From Ornithodoros turicata (Eukaryota > Arthropoda > Arachnida > Ixodida > Argasidae), in the NCBI RefSeq assembly GCF_037126465.1, contig NC_088202.1, forward strand, positions 29,310,213-29,374,212: a DNA stretch of 64,000 bases, read 5' to 3'. Made by a program: the position numbers and the translations under genes. Within the stretch, counting starts at the first letter, position 1, and every line of letters begins with the position of its first letter. Below, piece by piece: positions 23,491 through 34,100 of the stretch. The notes beneath the pieces were generated by a model. That model searched no databases. It was not told the DNA's origin and saw only the letters and a program-made list of their open reading frames with translations.

Positions 23491-25524
23491 AAATATGAAT
23501 GTTATACTAGTGCGTGCAAGTAGCGTCTGATGTAGGTCCACGGTCTCGTCATGATACAGTGAGGAATACTGCGGCACACTTGATTCAAAGCATTGCTGCG
23601 AGTTAGCTTGTTTCCCGACTGATTGTGTGCTGAACTGAACTTGCATTTTTGTAAAACAACTTCAATATAATACAGTCGTAGAGAGATAGTTTCCGTGGTT
23701 TTGTGGCATATTGCCCTCACTTCATCTGCTTTCTCTTGGACCCCGTTTGGGCTATCGCGGCCTCAATGGGGGTCCTGACACACGGTTTGGGAAACACTGA
23801 GGCATACTGTATATTGTTACATGTTGTAGTGTACTGAAGCCAGCTTCACTGTTGTATTCACTAGTTCACTGCCAGCTTCACTTCGCATGGTTGTATTGTT
23901 TCTTCGCATGGTTACTTCTTCAACGTTACTTGAATGAGGAATGCGGAGAACGAGGAAATGTATGCCTTGCATGTTCTGGATGTGCTCTAATTGCTGACCC
24001 CTGCTGTTGGGCTAAAATCCAGCAACTACACAAAAAGATTAACAAATGCAGAACAGGAGACAGAAACACGGACACAATGACATGATTGAGATCATGATAT
24101 GCTGTCAATTTTTTTCTGTGGTTCTACATCTTATGAACATGTGCTACATTGCCAGCACCCTTTCCCTCTTGCTACGAAGAGAGCCTCTCAGCAATAAAAA
24201 TGCAGGTTGTCAAATGCACGTAAACAGTGGTTACATTTTTTTTTTGGTCTTCACTCATCTAATGTTTATGCCAGAAAATGCTCCCCTAGTTCACATGGCA
24301 TACTGAATATGAGTGTGCTCCACAGCCACAAACTACATTGTAAATTAGCACTGCAGTATGTTTATCGGCACACATGAAATTACCCTTCATAAGTGCATCA
24401 TGCAAACTGATTGATTCTGATGCCAACTGCTCATGAAATAACGTGGGGTGGGGTGAAAGACACTGGAATCACATGTTGCGTCACTAGCAGTGCTGTACTC
24501 ACTCGGCAGTGACATCACAAGCAGTGATTTTTCACTGAAGCCTGCAACTCAACGATGTAATTTACATCTTGATTGCAGAAAAAGTAAGCACATGTTTGTT
24601 ATTACTTGGTATACAGTTGAAACTTGTTAATGTGATGAAGGTCATTCTCGTTGATTTCGGCAATCAAACCATTTTAGGATAAAAAACACCTGTCAAGGTG
24701 TAAGCTATGAAAAGTAGTAAATTGAGTGAGGCATTTTAAATTGCCTTTTTTCCTTTATATTTTCAGTGCTGACATACATCAGCTTGTGTAACTGTCAACC
24801 TGGGCTATTCCAGCCAAAACCAGCCAGAGATGTAGCTTGACTCTGTTAAATATCACTGAAAAAAATTGTGTGCATTTTTTAGACGATGCATATAGCGAAT
24901 GTAACTCATCATTTTGTTTTCTTGAACAATGGGGAACATTAAACTGTGCCGAAATATGAAGTTGTCCCTTACGAGCTTCCTTCTGACATCTACATATGCA
25001 TCACTTGTGCGCTTTCCTTGCCTGGTGTTAGAGGGGAACCACGGCTCTGCCATCCCAAAGGGTATGTAGAACGAGAATAAATCTGGTGACGTGGTGATAA
25101 CTCGAGAAAGGAGCACATTTGGGGTCAAGTTTACAATAAATTTCTGACAAATTAGCATTCTTGAAGGAGCCCCAGATTATTTATGCTTGTAACTGATTGC
25201 TTGTGATTAGCTTCACATAAAAATATCAAGCTGATCTATATTCATTGTTTAACCATGTGTTTGAGAATAACAAGCACTTGCAAAAAATTACTTTTTTTTT
25301 CAGATAGTATATTCACATATAGGTCGTCTAAAAGAAATCTTCCCTTCTTTGTATAACTAGTCCTCTCCTGCAACATATTGAAAATCTAGAGGTTTATTTT
25401 TCTTTAAAAATTTTTTAAAAAATTGTCACCATAATGTGCTGCAGCTTGTTCGTCAGTTGAGGCCAGCTAGGAAGCAAAAAAAAAAAATATTTTGAGAACC
25501 TACAGGTGTATTTGCTCTTACACA

Positions 25525-26354
25525 AGAAAAATGTTTCGTCAGCTCATTCATATCCCATCTGTATGACGCTATAGCACACTTTGAACAAATTCTGCATTCA
25601 ACCGTTCTGCCCAGTTCTACAGATTAATTGCAGTCGCTGCTTCATAACAGCTTTGTCAACATTTATGATTATTTTCACATACCTGAAGTCATCTGGAAAG
25701 TGAACAAATCTCATGATTTCAAGGGCATACCCTCTCCTATAGCATGTTCAGAATCTGCTGGCATGTGTTTTCTGTAGGTCTTATAGCATCAGCTGACCAT
25801 ATTGGCTCAGATCATGTCAGAATGCGACGTAACAGCTTTTGGAAACAATTTATCATGATCTCGTGTGCCCTTCAACCACAACAGAAAAAAAAACCAGTCT
25901 TTCTTTCAGTGGAAATAGGTGTTTTTGCTGCATTAACAGAAGGTGGCTCAAATTAATTGTGTACCTCCTTGTGGCCTGGGTGGAGCATGCCTCACTGTGC
26001 TTTATGTCCAGTAATTTTTTCTCCAACCGTATCTCTTTGGCAGTGAGCCACAACGTGCAGTCTTCAAGCTTTCTTTCATCCGGAAGAACAGCTTACAGCT
26101 CTGCAGGCATCAGAATATCTGCACACTATAGGGGGCTACAATCTAGCCCTATAGGTGCCAACGTTTTAAATGGTACTGCGAACACAGTCATAGTACCCTA
26201 TATCACGGCACAAAACAATTATGTCAAAGTTATGCTTGTGGAGGCAAAGTCACACTTGCCAAAGCCAAAGAGGCAAAGTGACGCTTATGGAGGGTTTTAT
26301 TATGCCCTGCTGCTCAGTGTATGGCTTCTGTTTTTAGCTGGAACAAACCAATAA
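25525..26354 (+). pseudogene. decayed open frames near inner left arm
   Basis: Overlapping frames (about 70 codons at 25744-25956; about 170 codons at 25839-26354) are shared with the right arm (32484-31871). An earlier frame containing FISHLYDAIAHFEQILHSTV has a TAA at about 25625 that the right arm lacks. No family was recognised. More than one frame being kept between the arms is what copying would produce, so no product is claimed. Confidence 0.25.
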
Positions 26355-27276
26355 AAAAAAATCTGAGGAAAGAAATATGCCACCTTCAGTTGTCATCGAC
26401 CAAGCAAACTAAGTCAATAATGGTGGTTGTTATTCACTCTGCTATGTGATTGTCTTCATGTAAATTCACCTGTTTGGTACTGTGGTATCAGGTAGCTTCC
26501 TTGTAGCGTAACATATATGTGACCACATAGAGGACAAAGAGGAGGAATTAGCTAGTGTGGCGTAGGAGCTCCCACACTGGCATAGCTGGTCAAAAAGAAA
26601 ATGTGGGCCATACATCACATAAAACACAAATACCAGTATATTTTCAGCAAGCACTGGTTAATTTCTAGTAGGTGCGGTGCATGTAGCATGTCCATGGACT
26701 GAGTTTTTATTCTTAGAGAAATAATATTTTTGCAGTTATAAAGGATGACAACACGTTCTACATCCGAAGCGAATGTACTAATTAGGTCTCGTTTAATTAT
26801 TAGAAATAGAAGGTCGGTGTAAATGCAATGTCGGTTTCCCTATGTGCCGCTATAGTTTTCCAAAGTATGCTCGTGACCATTTAGTGCGAGGACATGGCCC
26901 CAAAATAATGGCTGTGTGAGAGTAAGTCCCGGAGCGTTCTTTTTGCGTTTTCACTTGAACGTGAGGAAGAAACAACGCTGCAGAACTGCAAGCAGCACAT
27001 TTAATGTAATGTCATACAGGATGCAAGTTTTACAGCGATTTCATATTTCAGCAAAATATTTATAAGCTGTAAAAATGGGTGCAAGGGTACCATACAGTGA
27101 AGTAGTTTCTACCGTAAATTTTAGACCTCTTCTTGGCGTGGGTGCTTGGCATAAAGAGTGACTGCTAATAAACGTATTTGGGGATTTCTGAATGCGAAGA
27201 TCATAGGAGAGGAAGGAAGGCAAACAAATACAACAGAGGGTGCTATTCATTTCTCACACTTCTGATTTCAGTTACT

Positions 27277-27790
27277 TCATTGCTCTTGGTTTTCTTCAGT
27301 TCCGACATCTGATAACCAGAATTTGCACTGTATGCCCACGCGAATAAAAAAGATGCAAAAATTCCTGTGAGAAAATTTCACGGTTTTTAAGACCTTGAAA
27401 ATGGCATTCTTCGGTTCCAGTGTATTCAAAGACCAGTGAAAACAAAGTGCTTGAAGTATTATGTCTAGATACATCTTTTTGCAGCTTTTGCATGGCAAAT
27501 CGTTGTCTAGGAAGGTGCGCGAATCAATGTGGATGTTCCTGAAATTAGAATATTATTTCGTTACACTTTGAGATTACCGTATGCTGGTTACAAAAAAATT
27601 AGGACCTCTGCTGACTGAAGTTATTCATTCGAGAGAACATAGTTTTTTCTTGCAAACAAACACACAATTTCTTCACATTCATATGCAGCTTATTTGCAGA
27701 AATGCATTTCGAGAGTCTGTCCAGTACCTGTTCCCTGCGTTAATCAGAACGTAGGCTCACAAGGAAAACCACAGGCAGGTTCCGATTTCA
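27277..27790 (-). pseudogene. two-exon inner-arm gene, left copy (exon 1 broken)
   Basis: Exon 2 (27277-27538) is open: NIHIDSRTFLDNDLPCKSCK, then MYLDIILQALCFHW and an ending GTEENQEQ-stop. It follows a strong acceptor (TTCTAATTTCAG). Exon 1 would end at 27578 (ATACG|GTAATC), leaving a 39-nt intron (27539-27577). The left exon 1 carries a TAA (GATTAACGC) and a further stop. It reads outward from the core. The CKSC pair could bind a metal, but no family was recognised. No start codon was identified. Confidence 0.35.
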
Positions 27791-28439
27791 CGATTCTACG
27801 GTTCTGAGGCTGGAACACACACAAACACATACAGACGGATAAACACAACACATCCACACGGTATCGGAATCAGGCTTTTTCGTCGATCGTCACTTTTCAA
27901 CACTACGACTTCACAACCAAGGCAGCTGCAGGAGAATGGCGATGTTCGCGACAATGTTCATAATATAGCAGGTGGCCACCCACCATAGCTGGGACGGCTG
28001 GGACCAACACCGAGAACTCATTCGGTGACACCACACGAATTCAGGGTTCGACATACTCAAATTTGAGAGGCGTGCAGCAGAGCAAATCATTAACTGCAGT
28101 GTCAACAGAATCCTGATAGCCGGCGGAGAATACAGTAAACGATTCGTCCAGATTCGGTACTCTCGTTCCCAGCCCACCGCAAAAAGCCTCACCCTGCGGG
28201 GAACTATTTTGAGACGCGGGAGCCAAAAGCCTTCGCTGCTCTGAGGCTGCCGTGCCTGTCGACCAATCAGAGACGATATATTTTGAAAGTTTGAATCTGA
28301 AGTGTTTGTATCGCAAAAGTTGATTTTTACGGCTTTATCTTTACACCGTGGATTTTTTCGTGATTTATTTCGAGGAGTTTATTTTGCGAAGTGTAAACCA
28401 GAGTGATCCCCTTCACAGAACTGACGAGAATCACATTCT

Positions 28440-28810
28440 CTGTAGGACGCGTGGTCCTCGATGTTGTAACAACCTTCTTCCAAGGGATACCTGAACAGGA
28501 AGTGCCGGAAGGAATATATGAAGCTTTCATCAATAAAAGATTCAGCGCAGATGACAGGATAGACAGCGCCGTGGACAAGATCTTACGCATGTACAACGTA
28601 ATCGAGCGGAAACAAGGAGTCTCATTTCTATTCAAAATATCACATAATCTCGATGAAGTCCTAAGGAGGTCGAGCTACGAAGACATTGTACCTGTAGATA
28701 TCCTTCAAGCTCTCCTTCTGCTACGCATGCTGGTCTATCGGTGGAATCAATGTTGTTGTTGTACGATTTACCAAGTGAGCGGTCGGTTTATATTTCCAAG
28801 GATTGAGTGA
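28440..28810 (+). CDS. small helical protein exon in the unique core
   Basis: A TTCTCTGTAG acceptor-like site near 28430-28441 precedes a frame that ends with TGA at 28808-28810. An upstream ATG in frame is lacking, so a short first exon (as in the left-arm paralogue at 12628) must lie elsewhere or has been lost. Conserved positions with the paralogue: VLDV near the start, GIPE, EAFI-KRFSA-DRI, AVDKILRMY, and DILQALLLLRMLVYRWNQ near the C-terminus. A Cys run (CCCC) follows the last helix. It converges with the gene at 29067-29405. Predicted small, helical and probably intracellular. No family was recognised; a helical-bundle regulator would fit but is a guess. Confidence 0.5.
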
Positions 28811-28821
28811 AACAGTATAGG

Positions 28822-28839
28822 CAAATAAACGTTTATTTG
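28822..28839. terminator. bidirectional polyadenylation palindrome
   Basis: CAAATAAACGTTTATTTG is a perfect 18-bp palindrome and supplies AATAAA on both strands between two convergent genes. A second AATAAA follows at 28843 (+). A further minus-strand AATAAA (complement of about 28996-29001) lies closer to the minus-strand gene. Confidence 0.6.
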
Positions 28840-29066
28840 CATAATAAAATCTATGGAGAATCTCAATGTGCGTAAACAATGAAGATTCCGCGCTGTCACT
28901 AAATATCTACTCAATAGGTCGCAATACCCCTGCGTAGTTCGCGAGGTGGATTTGTTTTATGTCATAAAAATATAGTGGTTGCTTCATTCCCGCATTTATT
29001 TCGTGCGAACTTTGTGTCACAAACAGTAAAGGTTATGAAAAAAATTGTTTGTGGTCAACACTGTAT

Positions 29067-29405
29067 TCACAACACTTTAGCGAGGACGTCTTCTAACGTG
29101 GAGACAACACGTTCCTTTCCCTCGACGATGGTAATGTCCAAGCTCGTGTGGTTCTTTTTCCAGTGGTCACGCACCACGGGGATGGAAAACCCGGCATTTA
29201 TGATTGTCTCATTGATGGGTTCTCCGTTTCTATATCGCTCCAACAGTTCCAACTTGTATCTAACAAACTCTCTTATTTTATAAGTACTCTGCACGGGAAT
29301 AGCTCTCAAAATGTCACTAAAATCACTCTCTTCTCCGTGTCCATTTAAAAAGTTGTGTAGGCATTGTAAATCTGCCAGCATGCGTTTGCATACGAACTGA
29401 TCCAT
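29067..29405 (-). CDS. 112-residue acidic/basic helical protein, core
   Basis: ATG at 29405 (MDQFVCKRMLADLQ) to TGA at 29067-29069. An upstream in-frame GTG would add 9 codons, but ATG is preferred. The protein is hydrophilic and helix-rich, with YKIREFVRYKLELLERYRNG in the middle, WKKNHTSLDI, and a C-terminal KERVVSTLEDVLAKVL. No signal peptide or membrane segment. It lies in the unique core of the giant palindrome, convergent with 28440-28810. The 5' leader (29406-29824) has very short upstream ATG frames and is homologous to the region at 12170-12600. No known family was recognised. Confidence 0.6.
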   Translation of the reverse strand: MDQFVCKRMLADLQCLHNFLNGHGEESDFSDILRAIPVQSTYKIREFVRYKLELLERYRNGEPINETIINAGFSIPVVRDHWKKNHTSLDITIVEGKERVVSTLEDVLAKVL

Positions 29406-29824
29406 CTCACACGGCACACTAGGGCTTCGCACTTTCGCGGTTGTCTAGTCGCTGCTCATCACTTTTCTCATGTCGGAGGATAATCCTTGAACATCTTCAG
29501 TGTTTCTTACAAATCTGCACCATTATACGTGTCCCAGGCCTCACCACAACGCACAAATGCCAGAACTTGTTTGAGCAAGCTGAAACAAGCTATGGTATTG
29601 CAGCATGCACGCGCCGAGTGTGAAGCGGTGTTCTTGTTTCCATAATCCTCTCACTTGTTTGATCGCGCAGAACGTTTGGGATATGATATAAAATTGCTTT
29701 AAGAAAGTGTGGTAACCTCTACACAAACTATTCTCGTTTAGGCGATGAATAAGCAATATCTTTTTATAACCTTCCTATTCATATTCAGTTAGAACTATGT
29801 AACGTCACTGTTCAGTTGTTCAGT
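29406..29824 (-). promoter_or_regulatory. promoter/leader region of the core minus gene
   Basis: Reading toward the gene: TTATAAAAAGATATTG (about 29775-29760), TTTTATATCATATC, TTCTGCGCGATCAAACAAGT (ACTTGTTTGA on the + strand at 29653), an AAACAAGC variant at 29583, CTCAAACAAGTT (29564), then GCAGATTTGTAAGAAACACTGAAGA. Every block recurs in the same order at 12240-12610 upstream of a different coding sequence. The region ends where the right arm begins (29825). Confidence 0.5.
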
Positions 29825-30459
29825 GGGGATCACTCTGGTTTACACTTCGCAAAATAAACTTCGAGAATAAACTCCTCGAAATAAATCACGAAAAAATCCA
29901 GGGTGTAAAGATAAAGCTGTAAAAATCAACTTTTGCGATACAACGCTTCAGATTCAAACTTTCAAAATAAATCGTCTCTGATTGGTCGACAGGCACGACA
30001 GCCTCAGAGCAGCGAAGGCTTTTGGCTCCCGCGTCTCAAAATAGTTCCCCACAGGGTGAGGCTTTTTGCGGTGGGCTGGGAACGAGAGTACCGAGTCTGG
30101 ACGAATCGTTTACTGTATTCTCCGCCGGCGATCAGGATTCTGTTGACAGTGCAGTTAATTTGTTCTGCTGCTCGCCTGTCAAATTTGAGTATGTCGAACT
30201 CTGAATTCGTGTCGTGTCACCAAATGAGTTCCCGGTGTTGGTCCCAGCTATGGTGGATACCTGCTATTTTATGAACATTGTCGCGAACATCGCCATTCTC
30301 CTGCAGCTGCCTTGGTTGTGAAGTCGTAGAGTTGAAAAGTGACGATCGACGAAAAAGCCTGATTCCGATACCGTGTGGATGTGTTGTGTTTATCCGTCTG
30401 TATGTGTTTGTGTGTGTTCCAGCCTCAGAACCGTAGAATCATGAAATCGGAATCTGCCT

Positions 30460-30950
30460 GTGGCTTTCCTTGTGAGCCTATGTTCTGATAAACGCAGGGA
30501 ACAGGTACTGGACAGACTCTCGAAATGCATTTCTGCAAATAATCTGCATATGAATGTGAAGAAATTGTTTGTTTGTTTGCAAGAAAAAACTATTTTCTCT
30601 CAGATGAATAACTTGAGTCAGCAGAGGTCCTACTTTTTTGTAACCAGCATACGGTAATCTCAAAGTGTAACGAAAGAAGATTCTAATTTCAGGACCATCG
30701 TCCACATTGATTCGCGTACCTTCCTAGACAACGATTTGCCATGCAAAAGCTGCAAAAGATGTATCTAGACGTAATACTTCAAGCACTTTGTTTTCACTGG
30801 TCTTTGAATACCCTGGAACCTAAGAATGCCATTTTCTTAAATACCGCGAAATTTTCTCAGAGAAATTTTTGCATCTTTTTTATTCACGTGCATATACTGT
30901 GCAAATTCTGGTTATCAAATGTTGGAACTGAAGAAAACCAATCGCAATAA
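30460..30950 (+). pseudogene. two-exon inner-arm gene, right copy (exon 2 broken)
   Basis: Exon 1 (about 30460-30653) is open, with EQVLDRLSKCISANNLHMNV and QMNNLSQQRSYFFVTSI, to the donor ATACG|GTAATC. A 39-nt intron (30654-30692) is followed by exon 2 (30693-30950). Exon 2 has lost one A in CTGCAAAAG (left CTGCAAAAAG), so the frame hits a stop soon after KSCKR. The mini-intron and both splice sites are kept in both arms. The two copies are damaged in different exons. Function unknown. Confidence 0.35.
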
Positions 30951-32450
30951 GTAACTGAAATCAGAAGTGCGAGAAATGAATGGCACCCTCTGTTGTATTT
31001 GTTTGCCTTCCTTTCTCTCCTATGATCTTCACATTCAGAAATCCCAAAGTACGTTTATTAGCAGGTCACTCTTTATGCCAAGCACCCACGCCAAGAAGAG
31101 GTCTAAAATTTACGGTACCAGCTACTTCATTGTATGGTACCCTTGCACCTATTTTTACAGCTTATAAATATTGTGCTGAAATGTGAAATCGCTGTAAAAC
31201 TTGCATCCTGCAGGACATTACATTAAATGTGCTGCTTGCAGTTCTGCAGCGTTGTTTCTTCCTCACGTTCAAGTGAAAAGGCAAAAAGAACGCTCAGAGA
31301 CTTACTCTCACACAACAATTATTTCGGGGCCATGTGTTTGCACTAAATGGTCACAAGCATACTTTTGAAAACTATAGCGGCACATAGGGAAACCGGCGTT
31401 GCATTTGCACCGACCTTCGATTTCCAATAATTAAACGAGACCTAATTAGTACATCCACTTCGGATGTAGGACATGTTGTCAACTCATAACTGCAAAAATA
31501 TGATTTCTCTAAGAATAAAAAGATCAGTCCATGGACACGCTATATGCACCGCACCTACTAGAAATTAACCAGTGCTTGCTGAAAATATACTGGTATTTGC
31601 GTTTTATGTGATGTATGGCCCACATTTTCTTTTTGACCAGCTATGCCAGTGTGAGAGCTCCTACGCCAGACTAGCTAATTGCTCCTCTTTGTCCTCCATG
31701 CGGTCACATATATGTTACGCTACAAGGAAGCTGCTGGTACCACAGTACCAAACAGGTGACTTAACATGAACACAATCACATAGCAGAGTGAATAACAACC
31801 ACCATTATTGACTTAGTTTGCTTGGTCGATGACAACTGAAGGTGGCATATTTCTTTCCTCAGATTTTTTTTTATTGATTTGTTCCAGCTAAAAACAGAAG
31901 CCATACATTGAGCAGCAGGGCATAATAAAACCCTCCACAAGCATCACTTTGCCTCTTTGGCTTTGACAAGCGTGGCTTTGCCTCCACAAGCATGACTTTG
32001 ACATAATTGCTTTGTGCCGTGATAAAGGGTACTATGACTGTGTTCGCAGTACCATTTAAAACGTTGGCACCTATAGGGCTAGATTGTAGCCCCCTATTGT
32101 GTGCAGATATTCTGATGCCTACAGAGCTGTAAGCTGTTCTTCCGGGTGAAAGAAAGCTTGAAGACTGCAAACGTTGTGGCTGACTGCCAAAGAGATACGG
32201 TTGGAGAAGAAATTACTGTACATAAAGCACAGTGAGGCATGCTCCACCCAGGCCACAAGGAGGTACAATTAATTTGAGCCACCTTCTGTTAATGCGGCAA
32301 AAACACCTATTGCCACTGAAAGAAAGACTGTGGGCTTTTTTTTCTGTTGTGGTTGAAGGGCACACGAGATCATAATAAATTGTTTCCAAAAGCTGTTACG
32401 TCGCATTCTGACATGATCTGAGCCAATATGGTCAGCTGATGCTATAAGAT

Positions 32451-32706
32451 CTACAGAAAACACATGCCAGCAGATTCTGAACATGCTATAGGAGAGGATC
32501 TGTCCTTGAAATGATGAGATTTGTTCACTTTCCAGATGACTTCAGGTATGTGAAAACAATCATAAATGTTGACGAAGCTGTTATGAAGCAGCGACTGCAA
32601 TGACTCTGTAGAAGTGGGCAGAACGGTTGAATGCAGAATTTGTTCAAAGTGTGCTATAGCGTCATACAGATGGGATATGAATGAGCTGACGAAACATTTT
32701 TCTTGC
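32451..32706 (-). CDS. arm ORF of about 84 codons (right copy open)
   Basis: The right-arm frame runs from the GCTCTTACGCAAG site to TAG at 32451-32453, with SFISHLYDAIAHFEQILHS, NSFVNIYDCFHIPEVIWKV and ACSESAGMCF. No ATG is seen in this frame, so if real it is an internal or terminal exon. The left arm carries a stop in the middle. Unknown function. Confidence 0.25.
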
Positions 32707-32894
32707 GTAAGAGCTCATTGTCTTGGCCCACATTCTGCAGCAGATTTATCAGCCATTTGTGTTCCTATTTGTGGTACTGTGGCAAACTAGCCACTCCACC
32801 CACATACCAGCATTCCTAGGTTACACATAACATGTAGTTGAAGTGTATACGAAGAGGGGAGTCAAGTCCTGTAGATCACATAAACTAAATACAG

Positions 32895-33056
32895 TAACCG
32901 ACACTGTAGATTTTTGTTCAAGTTTAATTTGTAGAAGCTTTCGCGTGGAGGTCCACGCTTCCTCAGATAGGACCTGAGGAAGCGTGGTCCTCCACGCGAA
33001 AGCTTCTACAAATTAAACTTAAACAAAAAACTTCAGTGTCGGTTTCTGTATTTTGT
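32895..33056. repeat. near-perfect hairpin in the right arm
   Basis: ACAGTAACCGACACTGTAGA through GGTCCACGCTTCCTCAGATA pairs with the reverse complement downstream (GGACCTGAGGAAGCGTGG ... TTCAGTGTCGGTTTCTGTA). The arms are about 75-80 bp. The left-arm counterpart (15780-15890) has lost most of one half, as expected for deletion within a hairpin. Confidence 0.7.
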
Positions 33057-33213
33057 TTATATAACATGTAGTTATAAGAGTGGTTTAAACCACCTCGCAG
33101 AAGTTGCAGATGTTGTTCATCAACTTTATTTCGAGATGGACAGGGAGTTTCATTGCCTGGGGCGATACTCTACCCCATAGCTGCTTGTCGTGTGAGGAAG
33201 GAAATAATGTCCC

Positions 33214-33579
33214 ATGGAGTCCAAAATTGCCAAAAGAGCGTTGAGAGCAGACATTCGTGGGCTCGATTTAGCCATAAGCCAAGCAATTTTATCTGAAAAT
33301 GGCAGTTTGGAAAGCTTGGTAGTGTGGGCAATGACACAGAATATACTCTGGGTCTTCTACAGCACTGCAGTGACACTATCTGAGAGAGTCAGCTTGCCTC
33401 AGATGGTAATGACACTGAGCTGTGAATGCCCCATTGAGTCACAGTGCACTATCTTGGCGAGAAATGTTTTGTGGCATCCCAAAACCAAGCTCTGGGTCAA
33501 TATTGCTCAGTATAGACGGGAGGAAAATGTCAGTTGTCCATTGACAGGAAGACTATACAATCCATTGATGAGTTGGTGA
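33214..33579 (+). CDS. arm ORF of about 121 codons (right copy)
   Basis: Same start (MESKIAKRA) as the left copy. It keeps CPIESQC and WHPKTKLWVNIAQYRR but lacks the ILERGAEILR-type stretch and ends differently after PLTGRLY. This is either a decayed gene or chance frame conservation between recent copies. Confidence 0.25.
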   Translation: MESKIAKRALRADIRGLDLAISQAILSENGSLESLVVWAMTQNILWVFYSTAVTLSERVSLPQMVMTLSCECPIESQCTILARNVLWHPKTKLWVNIAQYRREENVSCPLTGRLYNPLMSW

Positions 33580-33779
33580 ACGAGATCTGCTGCCTACATG
33601 ACCAGTAACAGTCCTTTGCTATCTTTCACTGTGATTTAATTAAACACCTCCCTCATGTGACGGTGTTCCCAGCACAGTTTTACCTTGCTGAACCACTTTT
33701 CGCGGCTCTTATCAAACGTAATATTATCGGTTCTTCGTAGGCTGCGGCTGAACGCAAGAGACGTTTACATGATGTTTAC

Positions 33780-34094
33780 GTGATTACCTTCGTGACAAAT
33801 GGTCGACACAGCAGTTTTGCGGTACGTTTTATGTGTTGCTCATCCTGGACATTTTTCCCTACCCGATTTCCTGTCCGAAACAGCTACGACTGCAATGTCA
33901 CTTCACCCATGAATTCCTTCATGAGTTGCACGCGCGTGTTCGCACACAAAGTCGTTACACGTCTGAAAAATAAATACCTGACGAAATCGGCAGAAGAAAC
34001 ATATGCTTTATTAGAGCTTGCAGTGATTATCCTTTTTATGCAGCACATCGCGCAACACCATACGACTCCATCGTTACTCCATTTTCTCAAATAG
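33780..34094 (+). CDS. arm ORF of unknown function (right copy)
   Basis: Right-arm copy of 14818-15126. It is open for 104 codons and ends in a hydrophobic segment with LLELAVIILFMQHIAQ. No signal peptide or known motif. The frame may simply be open by chance in both copies. Confidence 0.22.
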   Translation: MITFVTNGRHSSFAVRFMCCSSWTFFPTRFPVRNSYDCNVTSPMNSFMSCTRVFAHKVVTRLKNKYLTKSAEETYALLELAVIILFMQHIAQHHTTPSLLHFLK

Positions 34095-34100
34095 CCTCGT

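Larger units (their letters stand above)
17840..24230. repeat. nested 6.4-kb palindrome inside the left-arm block
   Basis: 17840-19010 pairs with 20490-20826 plus 23510-24230 on the opposite strand; the LINE at 20921-23490 interrupts the right half. Examples: AACAGTGAAGCTGGCT (18479) with AGCCAGCTTCACTGTT (ending about 23855), GATGCACCCACGAATCCACAGGAAGAC (18771) with its complement near 20705, and GAGAACAGCTGATTGC (18868) with its complement near 20625. A small inverted-repeat insert (about 17893-18020) interrupts the left half. The unpaired centre is about 1.5 kb. No gene was identified. Confidence 0.65.
16060..25519. other. 9.45-kb block present only in the left arm
   Basis: GCTCTT occurs at 16060-16065 and again at 25514-25519. 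The right arm reads straight through one copy (AATGAGCTCTTACGC on the reverse strand, 32700-32720). The block is therefore either an insertion with a 6-bp duplication or sequence deleted from the right arm between 6-bp direct repeats. Its ends (GGAATCATCA and TACAGGTGTATTT) are not inverted repeats. Contents: a small MITE, a 6.4-kb palindrome, a dead LINE, a short telomere-like repeat, and otherwise no recognisable gene. Confidence 0.65.
7218..28411 (+). repeat. left arm of the giant inverted repeat
   Basis: The arm runs from the terminus to GTGATCCCC at 28403-28411, where similarity to the right arm stops. Blocks found only here are 16066-25519 (9.45 kb) and about 12165-13430 (a gene cassette). 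Outer parts, such as 8560-8830, look nearly identical to the right arm. Inner parts show more substitutions and small indels. Confidence 0.85.

Noticed and set aside
27911..28316. Protein-coding frames at the inner arm ends (also 29933-30274)
   Set aside because: Two different frames are open in each arm, and small indels between arms switch which one is longer. There is no consistent start or domain. A CCAAT box lies inside, so regulatory sequence is more likely.
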